DNA from: Ga0077523 sp038324085
GTDB lineage: Bacteria > Pseudomonadota > Gammaproteobacteria > Burkholderiales > Ga0077523
Assembly: GCA_038324085.1 (NCBI GenBank)
Contig: JBBQHP010000017.1
Location: forward strand, 13,240 to 77,239
Direction of reading: 5' to 3'
Length of the DNA stretch: 64,000 nt
In this document: positions 44,021 through 52,382 of the stretch, piece by piece
Position numbering within the stretch: position 1 is the stretch's first letter
How the letters are laid out: each line of letters starts with the position of its first letter
Notes under the pieces: generated by a model
Database searches by the model: none
What the model was told of the DNA's origin: nothing
What the model saw: only the letters and a program-made list of their open reading frames with translations
Program-made: the position numbers and the translations under genes

Positions 44021-45564
44021 GGCACGGTCCTCCGAGGGGTGGCAACTGCTACAGGGTAATCGAAGTTCACGACGGAAACCTGCACGCGATCCTTGCCGGG
44101 CAGCGCCGCGGATCGGGAGCCGGCTGGCAAGGGGACGGCGGGCACGCCGGGCGACGCGGCCGGACCGATGAACGAATGACCGCCCAGCATTCGCGCGGTC
44201 ACCAACGCATGAGCGCCGGTGAGGTTCACGTCGAACGTTGCGCGGCCGTTGCCCGTGTCGATCGCGACCGCATGCTGGCCGCGTGCCAGCCGCGCGCGCG
44301 CCACCGTGACATGCGCGGGCAAGGTACGCCAGCCGCGCTCGTCAGCCTGTTCGGTGATCGCGCCGCCCAGTTGCAGCGCCAGCAGTCCGAGCGTGGCTCC
44401 GAGGGTGTCCTGATGGCGCCTCTGCTGCTCCTCGATGGCTCTCTGCACCTGGTACTGCGCCACGGCCCGCGATGTCAGTCGGATGCCGGCGCGCAGCATG
44501 ATGCCGGGCATTTCGTCCGCGAGCGTGCGCCGGGCCATCGCATCCAGGTCCAGTATGTGCGCGGTGCGTACGTCGAGATTCCGGTCGATCGTGACCTGCG
44601 GCGCACTGTATCCGGCGGCCGGTGGCAAGACCGGGAACGATGCCGACAGCAGGATCCACTGACCCTGGGGACCGACCGGAATCGGCAGGTTGAAGCTCCG
44701 CGAATTCCGACCCGGGATCACGCCGGTCTCGACCACCAGCAGCGTGTCGCAGAAACCTTCGTCGCGCGCCGACAGGCGCGCATCGAGTCCGGCCAGCGAG
44801 TCTTCGAGCAGCGGTTGTCCGGGACGCAGTTCGATGGCGGTGCGGTAGCCGGGCGCCGCGAGACTCGGTTCGCCCAGCGATTCGTACACGAAGCCGGCGA
44901 GGTAGTGCGAGAGCGCGTTCTGGTAGCCGTTCTTCAGCGCATTGACTTCCGGATTGTCGATCGTCTCGACCGGATAGCCGTTCAGCTCCTTGAAGCTCTG
45001 CTTCGCGCCGCGTTTCCTGGCCTCGTCCGTCACCTTGATGTATTCGTTGGCGCGCAGGGTCTCGATGAGCGTTTCGCGTTCGTGCGTGCGCTTGATGTCG
45101 ACGCGCGCGGTATCCCAGTCGCCCAGCGCCATGTCGTTCATCGCCATGAGCGTCGTGAGCATGACCTTCTCGTAGTCCTGCCCTTCGTAGGTGCGCACCC
45201 TGTCGTTCAACAGGTAACTGCCGGCCGAGCCGCCGGTGCGGCGCGCATTCAATGTCGCGGCCGCCTCCCAGGCCTGCACCTGGCCATCGGCGGCGTGCAG
45301 CGCCGTCTGGCTGCCCGAGTAGTCGCGGTCGAGCCGGCGCAGTTCGCCCAGTTCCAGGTCGTAGAGGAGATCCTTGTCCTTCGACGAGTTGTTCTTCTCC
45401 AGCACCTTGATCGCACCGCTGACATCGCCGTTGGCCGCCAGCGTCAAGGTCTTGTCCAGCTCCGACTTGTAGCTGCGGAACGTGGCGCAGCCTGACCCGA
45501 GTGCGGCAAAGGCACCGATCAGCAGCCAGACGAAGGCCCGGGCTGGGCCGGAGCGCGAGTTCAC
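44017..45564 (-). CDS. COG3014-family TPR-like lipoprotein
   Basis: A 515-residue lipoprotein (lipobox GSGCAT). TPR-like helices (ANGDVSGAIKVLEKNNSSKDKDLLYDLELGELRRLDRDYSGS) are followed by a large C-terminal domain ending in Ser/Ala/Pro-rich sequence. COG3014 proteins typically neighbour ycfL and lpoB, as here; the role in cell-wall synthesis is inferred from that linkage only. It is the first gene of the operon. Confidence 0.8.
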   Translation of the reverse strand: MNSRSGPARAFVWLLIGAFAALGSGCATFRSYKSELDKTLTLAANGDVSGAIKVLEKNNSSKDKDLLYDLELGELRRLDRDYSGSQTALHAADGQVQAWEAAATLNARRTGGSAGSYLLNDRVRTYEGQDYEKVMLTTLMAMNDMALGDWDTARVDIKRTHERETLIETLRANEYIKVTDEARKRGAKQSFKELNGYPVETIDNPEVNALKNGYQNALSHYLAGFVYESLGEPSLAAPGYRTAIELRPGQPLLEDSLAGLDARLSARDEGFCDTLLVVETGVIPGRNSRSFNLPIPVGPQGQWILLSASFPVLPPAAGYSAPQVTIDRNLDVRTAHILDLDAMARRTLADEMPGIMLRAGIRLTSRAVAQYQVQRAIEEQQRRHQDTLGATLGLLALQLGGAITEQADERGWRTLPAHVTVARARLARGQHAVAIDTGNGRATFDVNLTGAHALVTARMLGGHSFIGPAASPGVPAVPLPAGSRSAALPGKDRVQVSVVNFDYPVAVATPRRTVP

Positions 45565-45654
45565 GGCGGAGTGCAGGGGCGGAAGGCTTCGGAGGTGCTG
45601 CGGACCGGGCGGATCCCGAACGCCCTGATTCTGGCACGGGCGATCGAGGTCGCG

Positions 45655-46383
45655 CTATCGGCCGTTGCCCGCGGCGAACCAGGCTGCGAGGTCGAGAAAA
45701 CTGTCGCCGTTGAAATCGAACTTCGGCTCGTCCGACAGGTCGCGCGCCACGTCCGGCGCGGTCTCTTTCGGGCGCCGGATGAATGCCGTGCGCAGCCCCG
45801 CCTTGCGCGCCGCGAACAGATCGTCCTTGTGGGCCGCGACCATCATCACTTGCGCGGGCTTCAGGTCAAGTATGCGAGCTGCCCCGAGATAGGCTTCCGG
45901 ATCGGGCTTGTAGTGGTGGAACAGCTCGGCCGAGAGGATCACGTCCCACGGCAGGCCGCCATGCTTCGCCATGTTCGCGAGCAGCGAAACGTTGCCGTTG
46001 GACAAGGTCGCGATGACCAGGTCGCGCTTGAGCGCCTTGAGTCCACGCACCGCGTCGGGCCATGGTTTCAGGCGGTGCCAGGCGCGATTGAGCTGGTCCT
46101 TCTCGGCTTCGCGCAGGCCCCGGATACGGAACTGCTGCAGCAGGTCGTCGAGGATCAGACGATGCAGGGCGTCGATGTTCATCCACGGCAGTTCGCCGAC
46201 GCGCACCCGATCCATCGCCGGGCGGTAGCCTGCGCGCCAGGCATCGGCAAACGCCGCCCAGTCCACGACGAGGTTCTTCTCTTCGCCCAGACGCCGGCCT
46301 TCGCGGATCAGGCTGCCGCGCCAGTCGACGACCGTGCCGAATACGTCGAACGTGAGAGCCTTGATGTCGAGTCGTCGGGCCAT
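45655..46383 (-). CDS. HAD-superfamily hydrolase (type II haloacid-dehalogenase-like)
   Basis: A 242-residue cytoplasmic enzyme. The nucleophile motif is FDVFGTVVDWRG (Asp13). ATLSNGNVSLL is motif II, and HHYKPDPEAY with MMVAAHKDDLFAA supplies Lys and Asp of motifs III and IV. The sequence matches L-2-haloacid dehalogenases, though many such proteins are phosphatases. It is separated from the YVTN propeller gene by 3 bp and likely shares its transcript. Its link to that gene's pathway is unclear. Confidence 0.88.
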   Translation of the reverse strand: MARRLDIKALTFDVFGTVVDWRGSLIREGRRLGEEKNLVVDWAAFADAWRAGYRPAMDRVRVGELPWMNIDALHRLILDDLLQQFRIRGLREAEKDQLNRAWHRLKPWPDAVRGLKALKRDLVIATLSNGNVSLLANMAKHGGLPWDVILSAELFHHYKPDPEAYLGAARILDLKPAQVMMVAAHKDDLFAARKAGLRTAFIRRPKETAPDVARDLSDEPKFDFNGDSFLDLAAWFAAGNGR

Positions 46384-46386
46384 GGA

Positions 46387-47328
46387 TCAGCGGATCGCGA
46401 CGCCCCAGGGCCGCTCCCCGACCTTGATGTCCTTCAGCTTCGTGTTGGTCTCGGTGTCGATCACGGACACGCTGTCGGAGCGGCCATTGGCGACGTAGAG
46501 CTTGCGGCCGTCCGGCGTTACCGCAAGGTTCCATGGCCGCTTGCCGACCGGGATGGTCGCGATGACCGTGTTCGACTCAGTGTCGATCACCGATACGGTC
46601 GCATCCTTGCCGTTCGACACGAACACGCGCTTTCCGTCCGGCCGCACGGCGACGCCGTTCGAGTAGATGCCGGTGGGGATCTCGGCTTTGACCTGGAGCG
46701 TGGTCATGTCGATCGCGTAGGTCTTGCTGGCGAGTTCGCAGGCCACGTAGAGCGTGTTGCCGTCGGGCAGGAAAGCCATGCCGCGGGGCCGGTCACCCAC
46801 TTTGATGGAGCCGATCTGCTTGCGCGTGGTCACGTCGATGATGTCGACCTGGTTGCCTTCTTCCGCGCCCGTGACGACCAGCTGGTTGTCGGGGCTGAAT
46901 TCGGCATGCTCGGGATTGTCGCCTTGCACCTTGACCGAGAATGCGAGCTTGTTGGTGGACGAATCCACGAAGTTCGCCGAATTGGTTTTCTCGATCGCAA
47001 CCACGATCCATCTGCCGTCGGGCGAGATGCCGACGCCTTCGGGCGATTCGCCGACTTCGATCAGCGGACCCGGCTTGCCGGATTCCGCGTCGATGGTGGC
47101 GACCGCGTTCTTCGGCTGGTCGCTCACGTAGATCGTGCGGCCGTCCGTACTGACGGCGATGCCGCGCGGTTTTTCGCCAGCCGGGATGGTGCGCACCACT
47201 TCGTCGTTCGCGGTGTCGATGACGCTGATCGTGCCGGAGACTTCGTTCGGGACGTAGGCGAAGGGCGCGGCGCAGGCGGCCGTCGCGACGAAAAGACCCG
47301 CGAGCGTGGCGGGCAGGAGGCGTTTCAT
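46387..47328 (-). CDS. YVTN beta-propeller, PQQ-dependent-catabolism type
   Basis: A 313-residue periplasmic propeller. The signal peptide ends ATAACAA. It has seven repeats of the type AYVPNEVSGTISVIDTANDEVV / IPVGKRPWNLAVTPDGRKLYVANG. Its length and repeat pattern resemble the PQQ-dependent-catabolism-associated beta-propeller family (TIGR03866), which is found beside PQQ alcohol dehydrogenase genes. No such dehydrogenase is present between 45 and 53 kb. Its operon partners are the HAD protein and, 47 bp upstream, the TonB receptor gene. Confidence 0.8.
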   Translation of the reverse strand: MKRLLPATLAGLFVATAACAAPFAYVPNEVSGTISVIDTANDEVVRTIPAGEKPRGIAVSTDGRTIYVSDQPKNAVATIDAESGKPGPLIEVGESPEGVGISPDGRWIVVAIEKTNSANFVDSSTNKLAFSVKVQGDNPEHAEFSPDNQLVVTGAEEGNQVDIIDVTTRKQIGSIKVGDRPRGMAFLPDGNTLYVACELASKTYAIDMTTLQVKAEIPTGIYSNGVAVRPDGKRVFVSNGKDATVSVIDTESNTVIATIPVGKRPWNLAVTPDGRKLYVANGRSDSVSVIDTETNTKLKDIKVGERPWGVAIR

Positions 47329-47375
47329 GGGCGGTCTCCGTCCTTGTCTTGTTAGTGACGGCCGGTTGGACAACG

Positions 47376-49721
47376 TCAGCGCGGCGGCCGTTCGATGAAG
47401 TATCGCACACCGACCCACAGCGCCCGCGGCGCGCCGGGTCCGTAGAACGTCTCACGGGTCCAGAGGCTCGAGTCGGTCACGAAGTTGCCGGTAGCGTCGA
47501 ACGGATTGGCTGCCAGGATGGCCGCGGTGTTGAACTGCTTGTCGAAGACGTTGTTCAGGCGCCCGAACACCTCCCACTGCGCGGCGAGGCGGTAGCGCGT
47601 GGTGAGGTTCAGGACGGCATAGGTGCTGGTGCTGCCCGCGCCGAGGTAGGTGCGCGTGCCGCCGCCGATCGGATCCGTGGTGGTGCCGGGCTCGTGCTGG
47701 TTGTTCTCGTTGCCGCGCGCAAAGTTGCCCGACATTGCGATGACGTTGGCGCCGACGTTCCAGGTGTCGGTGACCCGGTAGTTGAAGTTCAGGCGCAACT
47801 GGTGCCGGGGGATGCCCGGGATGCGATCGCCCGCCCGCACCCGGATCTCGTCGTCCGCGGCCACGCCGCCGAATCCGCGCGTGGAATTGTTGGCCGACAG
47901 GATCGTGCCTTCGGACTGGTAGTTCGCGTCGACCAGGCTGTAGTTCGCACCGATGGTCGCGCGCCCGATGTCGGCGTCCATGCCGAGTTCGATGCCCTGG
48001 CGGCGGGTTTCGCCGAAATTGGTGAAGAAGCCCGCGCTGGTCGTGGTGCTGACGAACAGGATGTCGTCATTCAGATTGGTGCGGAACGCGGCCGCGTTCC
48101 AGCGGATGCGATCGTTCCAGAGCCCGCGGGCGCCGCCTTCGAAGGTGCGCGCCGTGACCTGCTTGAGATAGGGATCGGACGCGAGCGCGTTGGGCAGGGT
48201 GCAGGGATTGTTCGGATCGGCGCAGCCCAGCTCGATCGGCGACGGGGCGCGGTTGCCCTGGCTCGCCGAGAGGTAGGCCGTGAGGGTCGGGGAGGGCGTC
48301 CAGTTGAGGCCGACCGCCGGATTGATCTTGACGTAGGTGAAGTTGCCGTCGAGATTCGGTGGGGTCGGGTTCAGGTGGTCCCGGGTGATGACCGTCGTGT
48401 GGTTGTAGCGCGCCGAAGTGGTGAGGTGCAACTGGGGATGGAAAGTCCAGGTGTCGGTGAAGAACAGGCTGGCCGTGCGGGTCCGCCCGTTGAGCGCGTT
48501 TTCCAGCACCTCGGGACCGGTCTGGATCACCTGGCGCGTCGGATCGAACACGCCGAGGCCCGAGGATTGCGTGAAGTCGGCCCTGCCGTCGTCGTAGCTG
48601 CTGCCGACTGTCATCTGGTTGGTGTCGGAAGACTGCGAGTACTGCAGCGTGCCGCCGAAAGTGCGGCCCTTCGTCTCGGTGCGGTTGTTGACCCCGGTGT
48701 CCACGGCCAGGCCGGTACCACCGGCGGCGATGTCGTCCGGCCCGCCTTCGAAATCGTCGTTGACGTCGCCGTTGAGCGTGCGCGTGGTGTTCTGACGATA
48801 GTAGATGTTGCCCGCGATGAGCCGGTAGGCGTCGAGGAAATGGCTGCCGGTCGCATTGACCATCGTCATGTTGTTGCGGGTCTGGTCGGGGCGGGTGAAG
48901 ATCCGGTCGCGGCTCTGGCTGAGGTAGCTCTGGGGCGTCACGCCGTTGCCGATCAGGTCGGTCTGCGAATGGCTGATGGAGATGTCGAAGTCGGTGTCGT
49001 CGGTCTGCACGCCGGTCTTGGCGAAGATCTGGCGCACGTCGGACGGGGAATAGTCGCGCCACCCGTCCTCCTTGAACCAGTTGCCGGCAATGAAGTAGTC
49101 CTTGTTGCCGGTGTAGCCGCCGTGTTCGAACTGCAGTTGCCTGCGCCCCCAGGAGCCACCGGACAACTCGACGGAGGTGTTGGGAAACTGGAAACCGCTC
49201 TTGGTGCGCAACGACAGCGCACCGCCCAGCGTGTTGAGACCGAACAGCGGATTCGAACCGGGAATCACGTTCACCGTCGAGATCGCGTTCATGGGGATGA
49301 GACCCCAGTTGACGACATCGCCGAACGGCTCATTGATGCGCACCCCGTCCTGATAGACCGACAAGCCCTGGGGCAGGCCGAGCAGCGGCGAGGCGGTGAA
49401 GCCGCGGTAGTTCAGGTCGGGCTGATAGGGATTGCCCTGCACGTCGTTGACGTTGACCGACGGCATCTGCGTCGTGAGCAGGTCGGGCAGGGTCTCGGCC
49501 TGCTGGCGCCGGACGTCCTTCGCCGTCACCGACTGGACGTTCCCGGGGAATTTCTCGATCGGCATGCCCAGCCCCGGTAGCGGCGTGGCCCCGATCACGT
49601 TGACGTTCGGCGTTTCGATGGTTGCGGCGGCGTTCTGCGCGCAGGCGGGTGCGGCGAAGGCACCGGACACGGCGAGCGCGAGGGCATGCCGGTGCCAGCG
49701 GGCGGGGAAACGGGACGACAT
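47376..49721 (-). CDS. TonB-dependent outer-membrane receptor
   Basis: A 781-residue receptor. The signal peptide ends APACAQ; a plug domain spans about residues 30-175 (VNVIGATPLPGLGMPIEKFPGNVQSVTAKDVRRQQAETLPDLLTTQMPSVNVNDV) and a barrel follows, with a C-terminal strand ending ...GVRYFIERPPR. It lacks the usual terminal Phe/Tyr, ending in Arg. There is no obvious TonB box. It starts a minus-strand operon with the YVTN propeller and is divergent from a PAS kinase. The imported ligand could be an aromatic, a lanthanide chelate or PQQ itself; this is speculation from context. Confidence 0.9.
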   Translation of the reverse strand: MSSRFPARWHRHALALAVSGAFAAPACAQNAAATIETPNVNVIGATPLPGLGMPIEKFPGNVQSVTAKDVRRQQAETLPDLLTTQMPSVNVNDVQGNPYQPDLNYRGFTASPLLGLPQGLSVYQDGVRINEPFGDVVNWGLIPMNAISTVNVIPGSNPLFGLNTLGGALSLRTKSGFQFPNTSVELSGGSWGRRQLQFEHGGYTGNKDYFIAGNWFKEDGWRDYSPSDVRQIFAKTGVQTDDTDFDISISHSQTDLIGNGVTPQSYLSQSRDRIFTRPDQTRNNMTMVNATGSHFLDAYRLIAGNIYYRQNTTRTLNGDVNDDFEGGPDDIAAGGTGLAVDTGVNNRTETKGRTFGGTLQYSQSSDTNQMTVGSSYDDGRADFTQSSGLGVFDPTRQVIQTGPEVLENALNGRTRTASLFFTDTWTFHPQLHLTTSARYNHTTVITRDHLNPTPPNLDGNFTYVKINPAVGLNWTPSPTLTAYLSASQGNRAPSPIELGCADPNNPCTLPNALASDPYLKQVTARTFEGGARGLWNDRIRWNAAAFRTNLNDDILFVSTTTSAGFFTNFGETRRQGIELGMDADIGRATIGANYSLVDANYQSEGTILSANNSTRGFGGVAADDEIRVRAGDRIPGIPRHQLRLNFNYRVTDTWNVGANVIAMSGNFARGNENNQHEPGTTTDPIGGGTRTYLGAGSTSTYAVLNLTTRYRLAAQWEVFGRLNNVFDKQFNTAAILAANPFDATGNFVTDSSLWTRETFYGPGAPRALWVGVRYFIERPPR

Positions 49722-49831
49722 GCGACTCTCCTCGGATTTTCTTGTAGTTGGCCCCGGCCCGGCAGGGCGAGGGATCCTGGAAGGCTAGTGAGTTGCGGGC
49801 CGGCGGGCGACGGACCGGTTCCCGGTATGGA

Positions 49832-49848
49832 CCGGGAATAATTCCCGG
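49832..49848. promoter_or_regulatory. GGGAA-N3-TTCCC dyad, copy 1
   Basis: CCGGGAATAATTCCCGG, a perfect palindrome around a central A, lies between the divergent receptor and kinase genes. The same GGGAA-N3-TTCCC core recurs at 49863-49875 and, with one mismatch, at 52032-52044. Probably an operator of the adjacent LuxR-type regulator. Confidence 0.65.
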
Positions 49849-49862
49849 TGCGATTCCCGGCA

Positions 49863-49905
49863 GGGAATGTTTCCCTTGTTGGTCCCGGCCGGTCTTGGGT
49901 ATAAC
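49863..49905 (+). promoter_or_regulatory. Operator copy 2 and promoter of the PAS-kinase gene
   Basis: GGGAATGTTTCCC (49863-49875) directly precedes a candidate -35 TTGTTG (49876-49881). After 18 bp comes TATAAC (49900-49905) as the -10. Transcription would start near 49912, about 53 bp before the kinase ATG. The operator centre at about -43 is the class-II activator position, which suggests autoregulation. Confidence 0.6.
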
Positions 49906-49964
49906 CCCCGGACGCGCCGCCCCGCGATTGCGGGCGAACGCCATCGACCGTACGAGGCCATTTC

Positions 49965-51320
49965 ATGCATGCCGAACTCGCCGCGCGTCCCGCGGCCCAA
50001 GCGAATCGATCTCCGGCCGCCGACCCGCTGCTCGCGCCCGCGCCGCTGCGTCAGGCCTGGGCGGATCTCGGGCTGGTCGCGGTCATCACCGTTGCCACCT
50101 TCGCCACCGGGATCTTCTTCGAATTCTCCGAGTGGATGGCGGTCCAGGCGAAGCTCTACGAGGCTTATCAGGTCGACGAGATGCCCCTCGCGCTCGCGGC
50201 AATGCTGCTCGGGCTCACGTGGTATTCGTGGCGCCGGCACCGGCACGCGGCGCGCGAACTGGAATTGCGCGTGCGCATGCAGGCCGCGCTGGTGGAGAAC
50301 CAGCAGCACTACCGGATGCTGTTCACCGAGAATCTCTCGGGCAACCTGCTGACCGATCTCGACGGCATCATCAGTCTCGCCAATCCGGAGGCGGCACGGC
50401 TGCTCGGTCTGGCCTCCCCGGAAGCGGCGGTCGGCCAGCGCCTCGGCGCATTCTACGGTGATCGCGCCCAATGGGAGGCGCACGTCGCGTCGCTGGGCAA
50501 TGGCGGCAAGCTCGAGATACCGGTCCTGACGCTGCGACCGGCGGATAGCGTGGAACGCCGGGTGATCGCCAAACTCACTGTCCGCGGCGACGGCGCCGGC
50601 GCTGCCCAGTTGCATGCCTTCTTCACCGATATCACCCCGCTCGAACAGGCGCAGGCCGAACTCGCGCGCACGCTGGCGGAGAACCGGCAACTGGTCCGGC
50701 GCAGCATTCAGGTGCAGGAAGAAGAACGGCGGCACATCGCCCGCGAACTGCATGACGAAATGGGACAGTGGCTCAATGCGCTGAAGATCGATGCGGTGTC
50801 GATCCGCGACCGCACCGACACGAGCGCCGACATCAAGGCCGCGGCGCAATCCATTGTCGAGGTCACGAATCACGTCTACGAGGTCGCACGCAACCTCATG
50901 CGGCGGCTGCGACCGGTGGCGCTGGACGAGCTCGGACTGCCCTCGGCGCTCCAGTACCTGGTCGACCAGTGGCAGCGCCGGTACACGGCGGTGCGGTGCA
51001 CGTTCGCGACCTCCGGGCCGCTCGACGAACTGGGCGAGGTCGCCAACATCACGCTCTACCGTTTCGTGCAGGAATGCCTCACGAACGTCGCCCGGCACGC
51101 CGAAGCGAATACAGTCGCCATCAGGCTGGCGCGCGCGGCCGTGGGCGGGGAGGTGGAGGTGAGTGTGGCGGACGACGGGCGCGGGCTCGATCCCGCCCGG
51201 TCGGTGCTGGGGATGGGACTGCTCGGGCTGCGCGAGCGGGTCGAGGTGCTCGGCGGCGCCTTCTCGCTCGCACGTGGCGCCACCGGCGGACTCACGGTGC
51301 GCGGAGTGCTGCCCACGTGA
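49965..51320 (+). CDS. PAS-domain membrane histidine kinase (HisKA_3)
   Basis: A 451-residue kinase. Two helices at about 33-53 and 74-89 flank a short periplasmic loop. A PAS domain (112-225; MLFTENLSGNLLTDLDGIISLANPEAARLLGLAS) precedes the HisKA_3 helix with His263 (EEERRHIARELHDEMGQWLNALKI). The ATPase has LYRFVQECLTNVARHA, VADDGRGLD and GMGLLGLRERVEVLGG. It overlaps the LuxR-type regulator gene by 4 bp and faces the TonB-receptor operon. The PAS/DNA-binding pair resembles kinases associated with PQQ-dependent alcohol oxidation, a context inference. Confidence 0.92.
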   Translation: MHAELAARPAAQANRSPAADPLLAPAPLRQAWADLGLVAVITVATFATGIFFEFSEWMAVQAKLYEAYQVDEMPLALAAMLLGLTWYSWRRHRHAARELELRVRMQAALVENQQHYRMLFTENLSGNLLTDLDGIISLANPEAARLLGLASPEAAVGQRLGAFYGDRAQWEAHVASLGNGGKLEIPVLTLRPADSVERRVIAKLTVRGDGAGAAQLHAFFTDITPLEQAQAELARTLAENRQLVRRSIQVQEEERRHIARELHDEMGQWLNALKIDAVSIRDRTDTSADIKAAAQSIVEVTNHVYEVARNLMRRLRPVALDELGLPSALQYLVDQWQRRYTAVRCTFATSGPLDELGEVANITLYRFVQECLTNVARHAEANTVAIRLARAAVGGEVEVSVADDGRGLDPARSVLGMGLLGLRERVEVLGGAFSLARGATGGLTVRGVLPT

Positions 51321-52003
51321 GCGCCGCACCGAAGACCCGGGTGGTGCTCGCGGACGATCATGCGGTCGTGCGCGAAGGCTATCGCCGACTGCTCGAACGC
51401 ACCGACGAGATCAGCGTCGTCGCTGAGGCCGCCAGCGGGGAGGACGCCTACCGACTGTTCGCAGAGCTGGCGCCGGACGTGGTCGTGCTGGACATCAATC
51501 TGCCGGGCATCGGCGGGATCGAGGCGGCGCGACGCATTCTCGCGCGCGACGCGCAGGCGAAGATCCTCATGTTCAGCATGCACGAGGACGTGGTGTTTCC
51601 CTCGCGCGCCCTGCAGACCGGTGCACGCGGCTACGTGACCAAGTCGAGTGCGCCGGAGGTGCTGGTGGAGGCGGTGCGCCTGGTCGCTGCCGGCAAGCTC
51701 TACATCAGCCACGACATGGCGCAGGAGCTCGCCGTGCAGATGCTGCCCGGTCACGAGAATCCCCTGCACGCGCTGAGCCCGCGCGAGTTCGAGGTGTTCC
51801 GCCTGCTGGTCGCGGGCCATCCCATCGGCGAGATCGCGCGCATCCTGTCGCTTTCCTACAAGACCGTGGCCAATCACCAGTCGAACATCCGCCAGAAACT
51901 CGACGTCACCAATACCGCGCAGGTCGTGCGCATGGCGCTGGCGCACGGCATGCTGTCGACCGAAGCCGTGCCCGGTGCTACGGCGAGCGCCACCGAAAGC
52001 TGA
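51317..52003 (+). CDS. LuxR/NarL-family response regulator
   Basis: A 228-residue regulator with GTG start overlapping the kinase stop. The receiver has LADDHAVVREGY, Asp59 (VVVLDINLPG) and Lys (GYVTKSSAPEVL). The LuxR-type helix-turn-helix is LSPREFEVFRLLVAGHPIGEIARILSLSYKTVANHQSNIRQKLDV. It is the cognate partner of the PAS kinase. GGGAA-N3-TTCCC dyads upstream of the kinase and downstream of this gene make attractive binding sites. Confidence 0.93.
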   Translation: MSAAPKTRVVLADDHAVVREGYRRLLERTDEISVVAEAASGEDAYRLFAELAPDVVVLDINLPGIGGIEAARRILARDAQAKILMFSMHEDVVFPSRALQTGARGYVTKSSAPEVLVEAVRLVAAGKLYISHDMAQELAVQMLPGHENPLHALSPREFEVFRLLVAGHPIGEIARILSLSYKTVANHQSNIRQKLDVTNTAQVVRMALAHGMLSTEAVPGATASATES

Positions 52004-52031
52004 TACCGCCCGTGTGCGCCGGGCGCGCGCA

Positions 52032-52074
52032 GGGAATTTTTCCTGCCCCCGGTCGAGCGATTTCGCTCTATACC
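52032..52074 (+). promoter_or_regulatory. Operator copy 3 and promoter of the candidate sRNA
   Basis: GGGAATTTTTCCT (52032-52044) matches the dyad core with one mismatch. TATACC at 52069-52074 stands as a -10. Exactly 24 nt separate the dyad end from the -10, the same as at the kinase promoter. The -35 region (GCCCCC) is poor, so the promoter should depend on an activator. Confidence 0.55.
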
Positions 52075-52080
52075 AGGCTG

Positions 52081-52239
52081 GGGGCGAACCGTAACCTGAT
52101 CACGTATTGCAGGCATCGGTTTCCGGACAGCGGCGCCGCCACCTGCGATTCAGTGAAGCGGAAGCCCGGGTCCGACTGACCGTGCGCCCGTTGCGTGACC
52201 TCTCGATTTAGAGGCCGGCCTCCAGCCGGCCTTTTTTTT
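52081..52239 (+). ncRNA. Candidate regulated small RNA, about 159 nt
   Basis: A transcript started 7 nt after the -10 at 52069-52074 would run to the T-run at 52232-52239 of a strong terminator. No ATG occurs on the plus strand in this stretch; two GTG-started frames are under 10 codons and lack ribosome-binding sites. The ends are thus defined by an activator-type promoter and an intrinsic terminator with no coding content between. The RNA's existence and exact 5' end are predictions. It lies downstream of the two-component genes whose operators it appears to share. Confidence 0.5.
52212..52239 (+). terminator. Strong intrinsic terminator
   Basis: The stem AGGCCGGC/GCCGGCCT with loop CTCCA is followed by eight T. 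It ends the candidate small RNA and would also stop read-through from the kinase-regulator operon. Confidence 0.9.
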
Positions 52240-52382
52240 GGGGCGGTCGGGAACGGGCGAGTCCACTGAGCCGATCCCGGATCGATCGGATCCCGCCATG
52301 CCGGCGAGGGCCGCCGGAGACAAAGGACGGCGCAGCCGATGCGTACCGCACGCGGGCGAGGAGATGCACGCGACGTGAGGAA

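Noticed and set aside
47349..49580. 743-codon plus-strand ORF opposite the TonB receptor
   Set aside because: Antisense shadow of the receptor gene; the minus-strand product has signal, plug and barrel.
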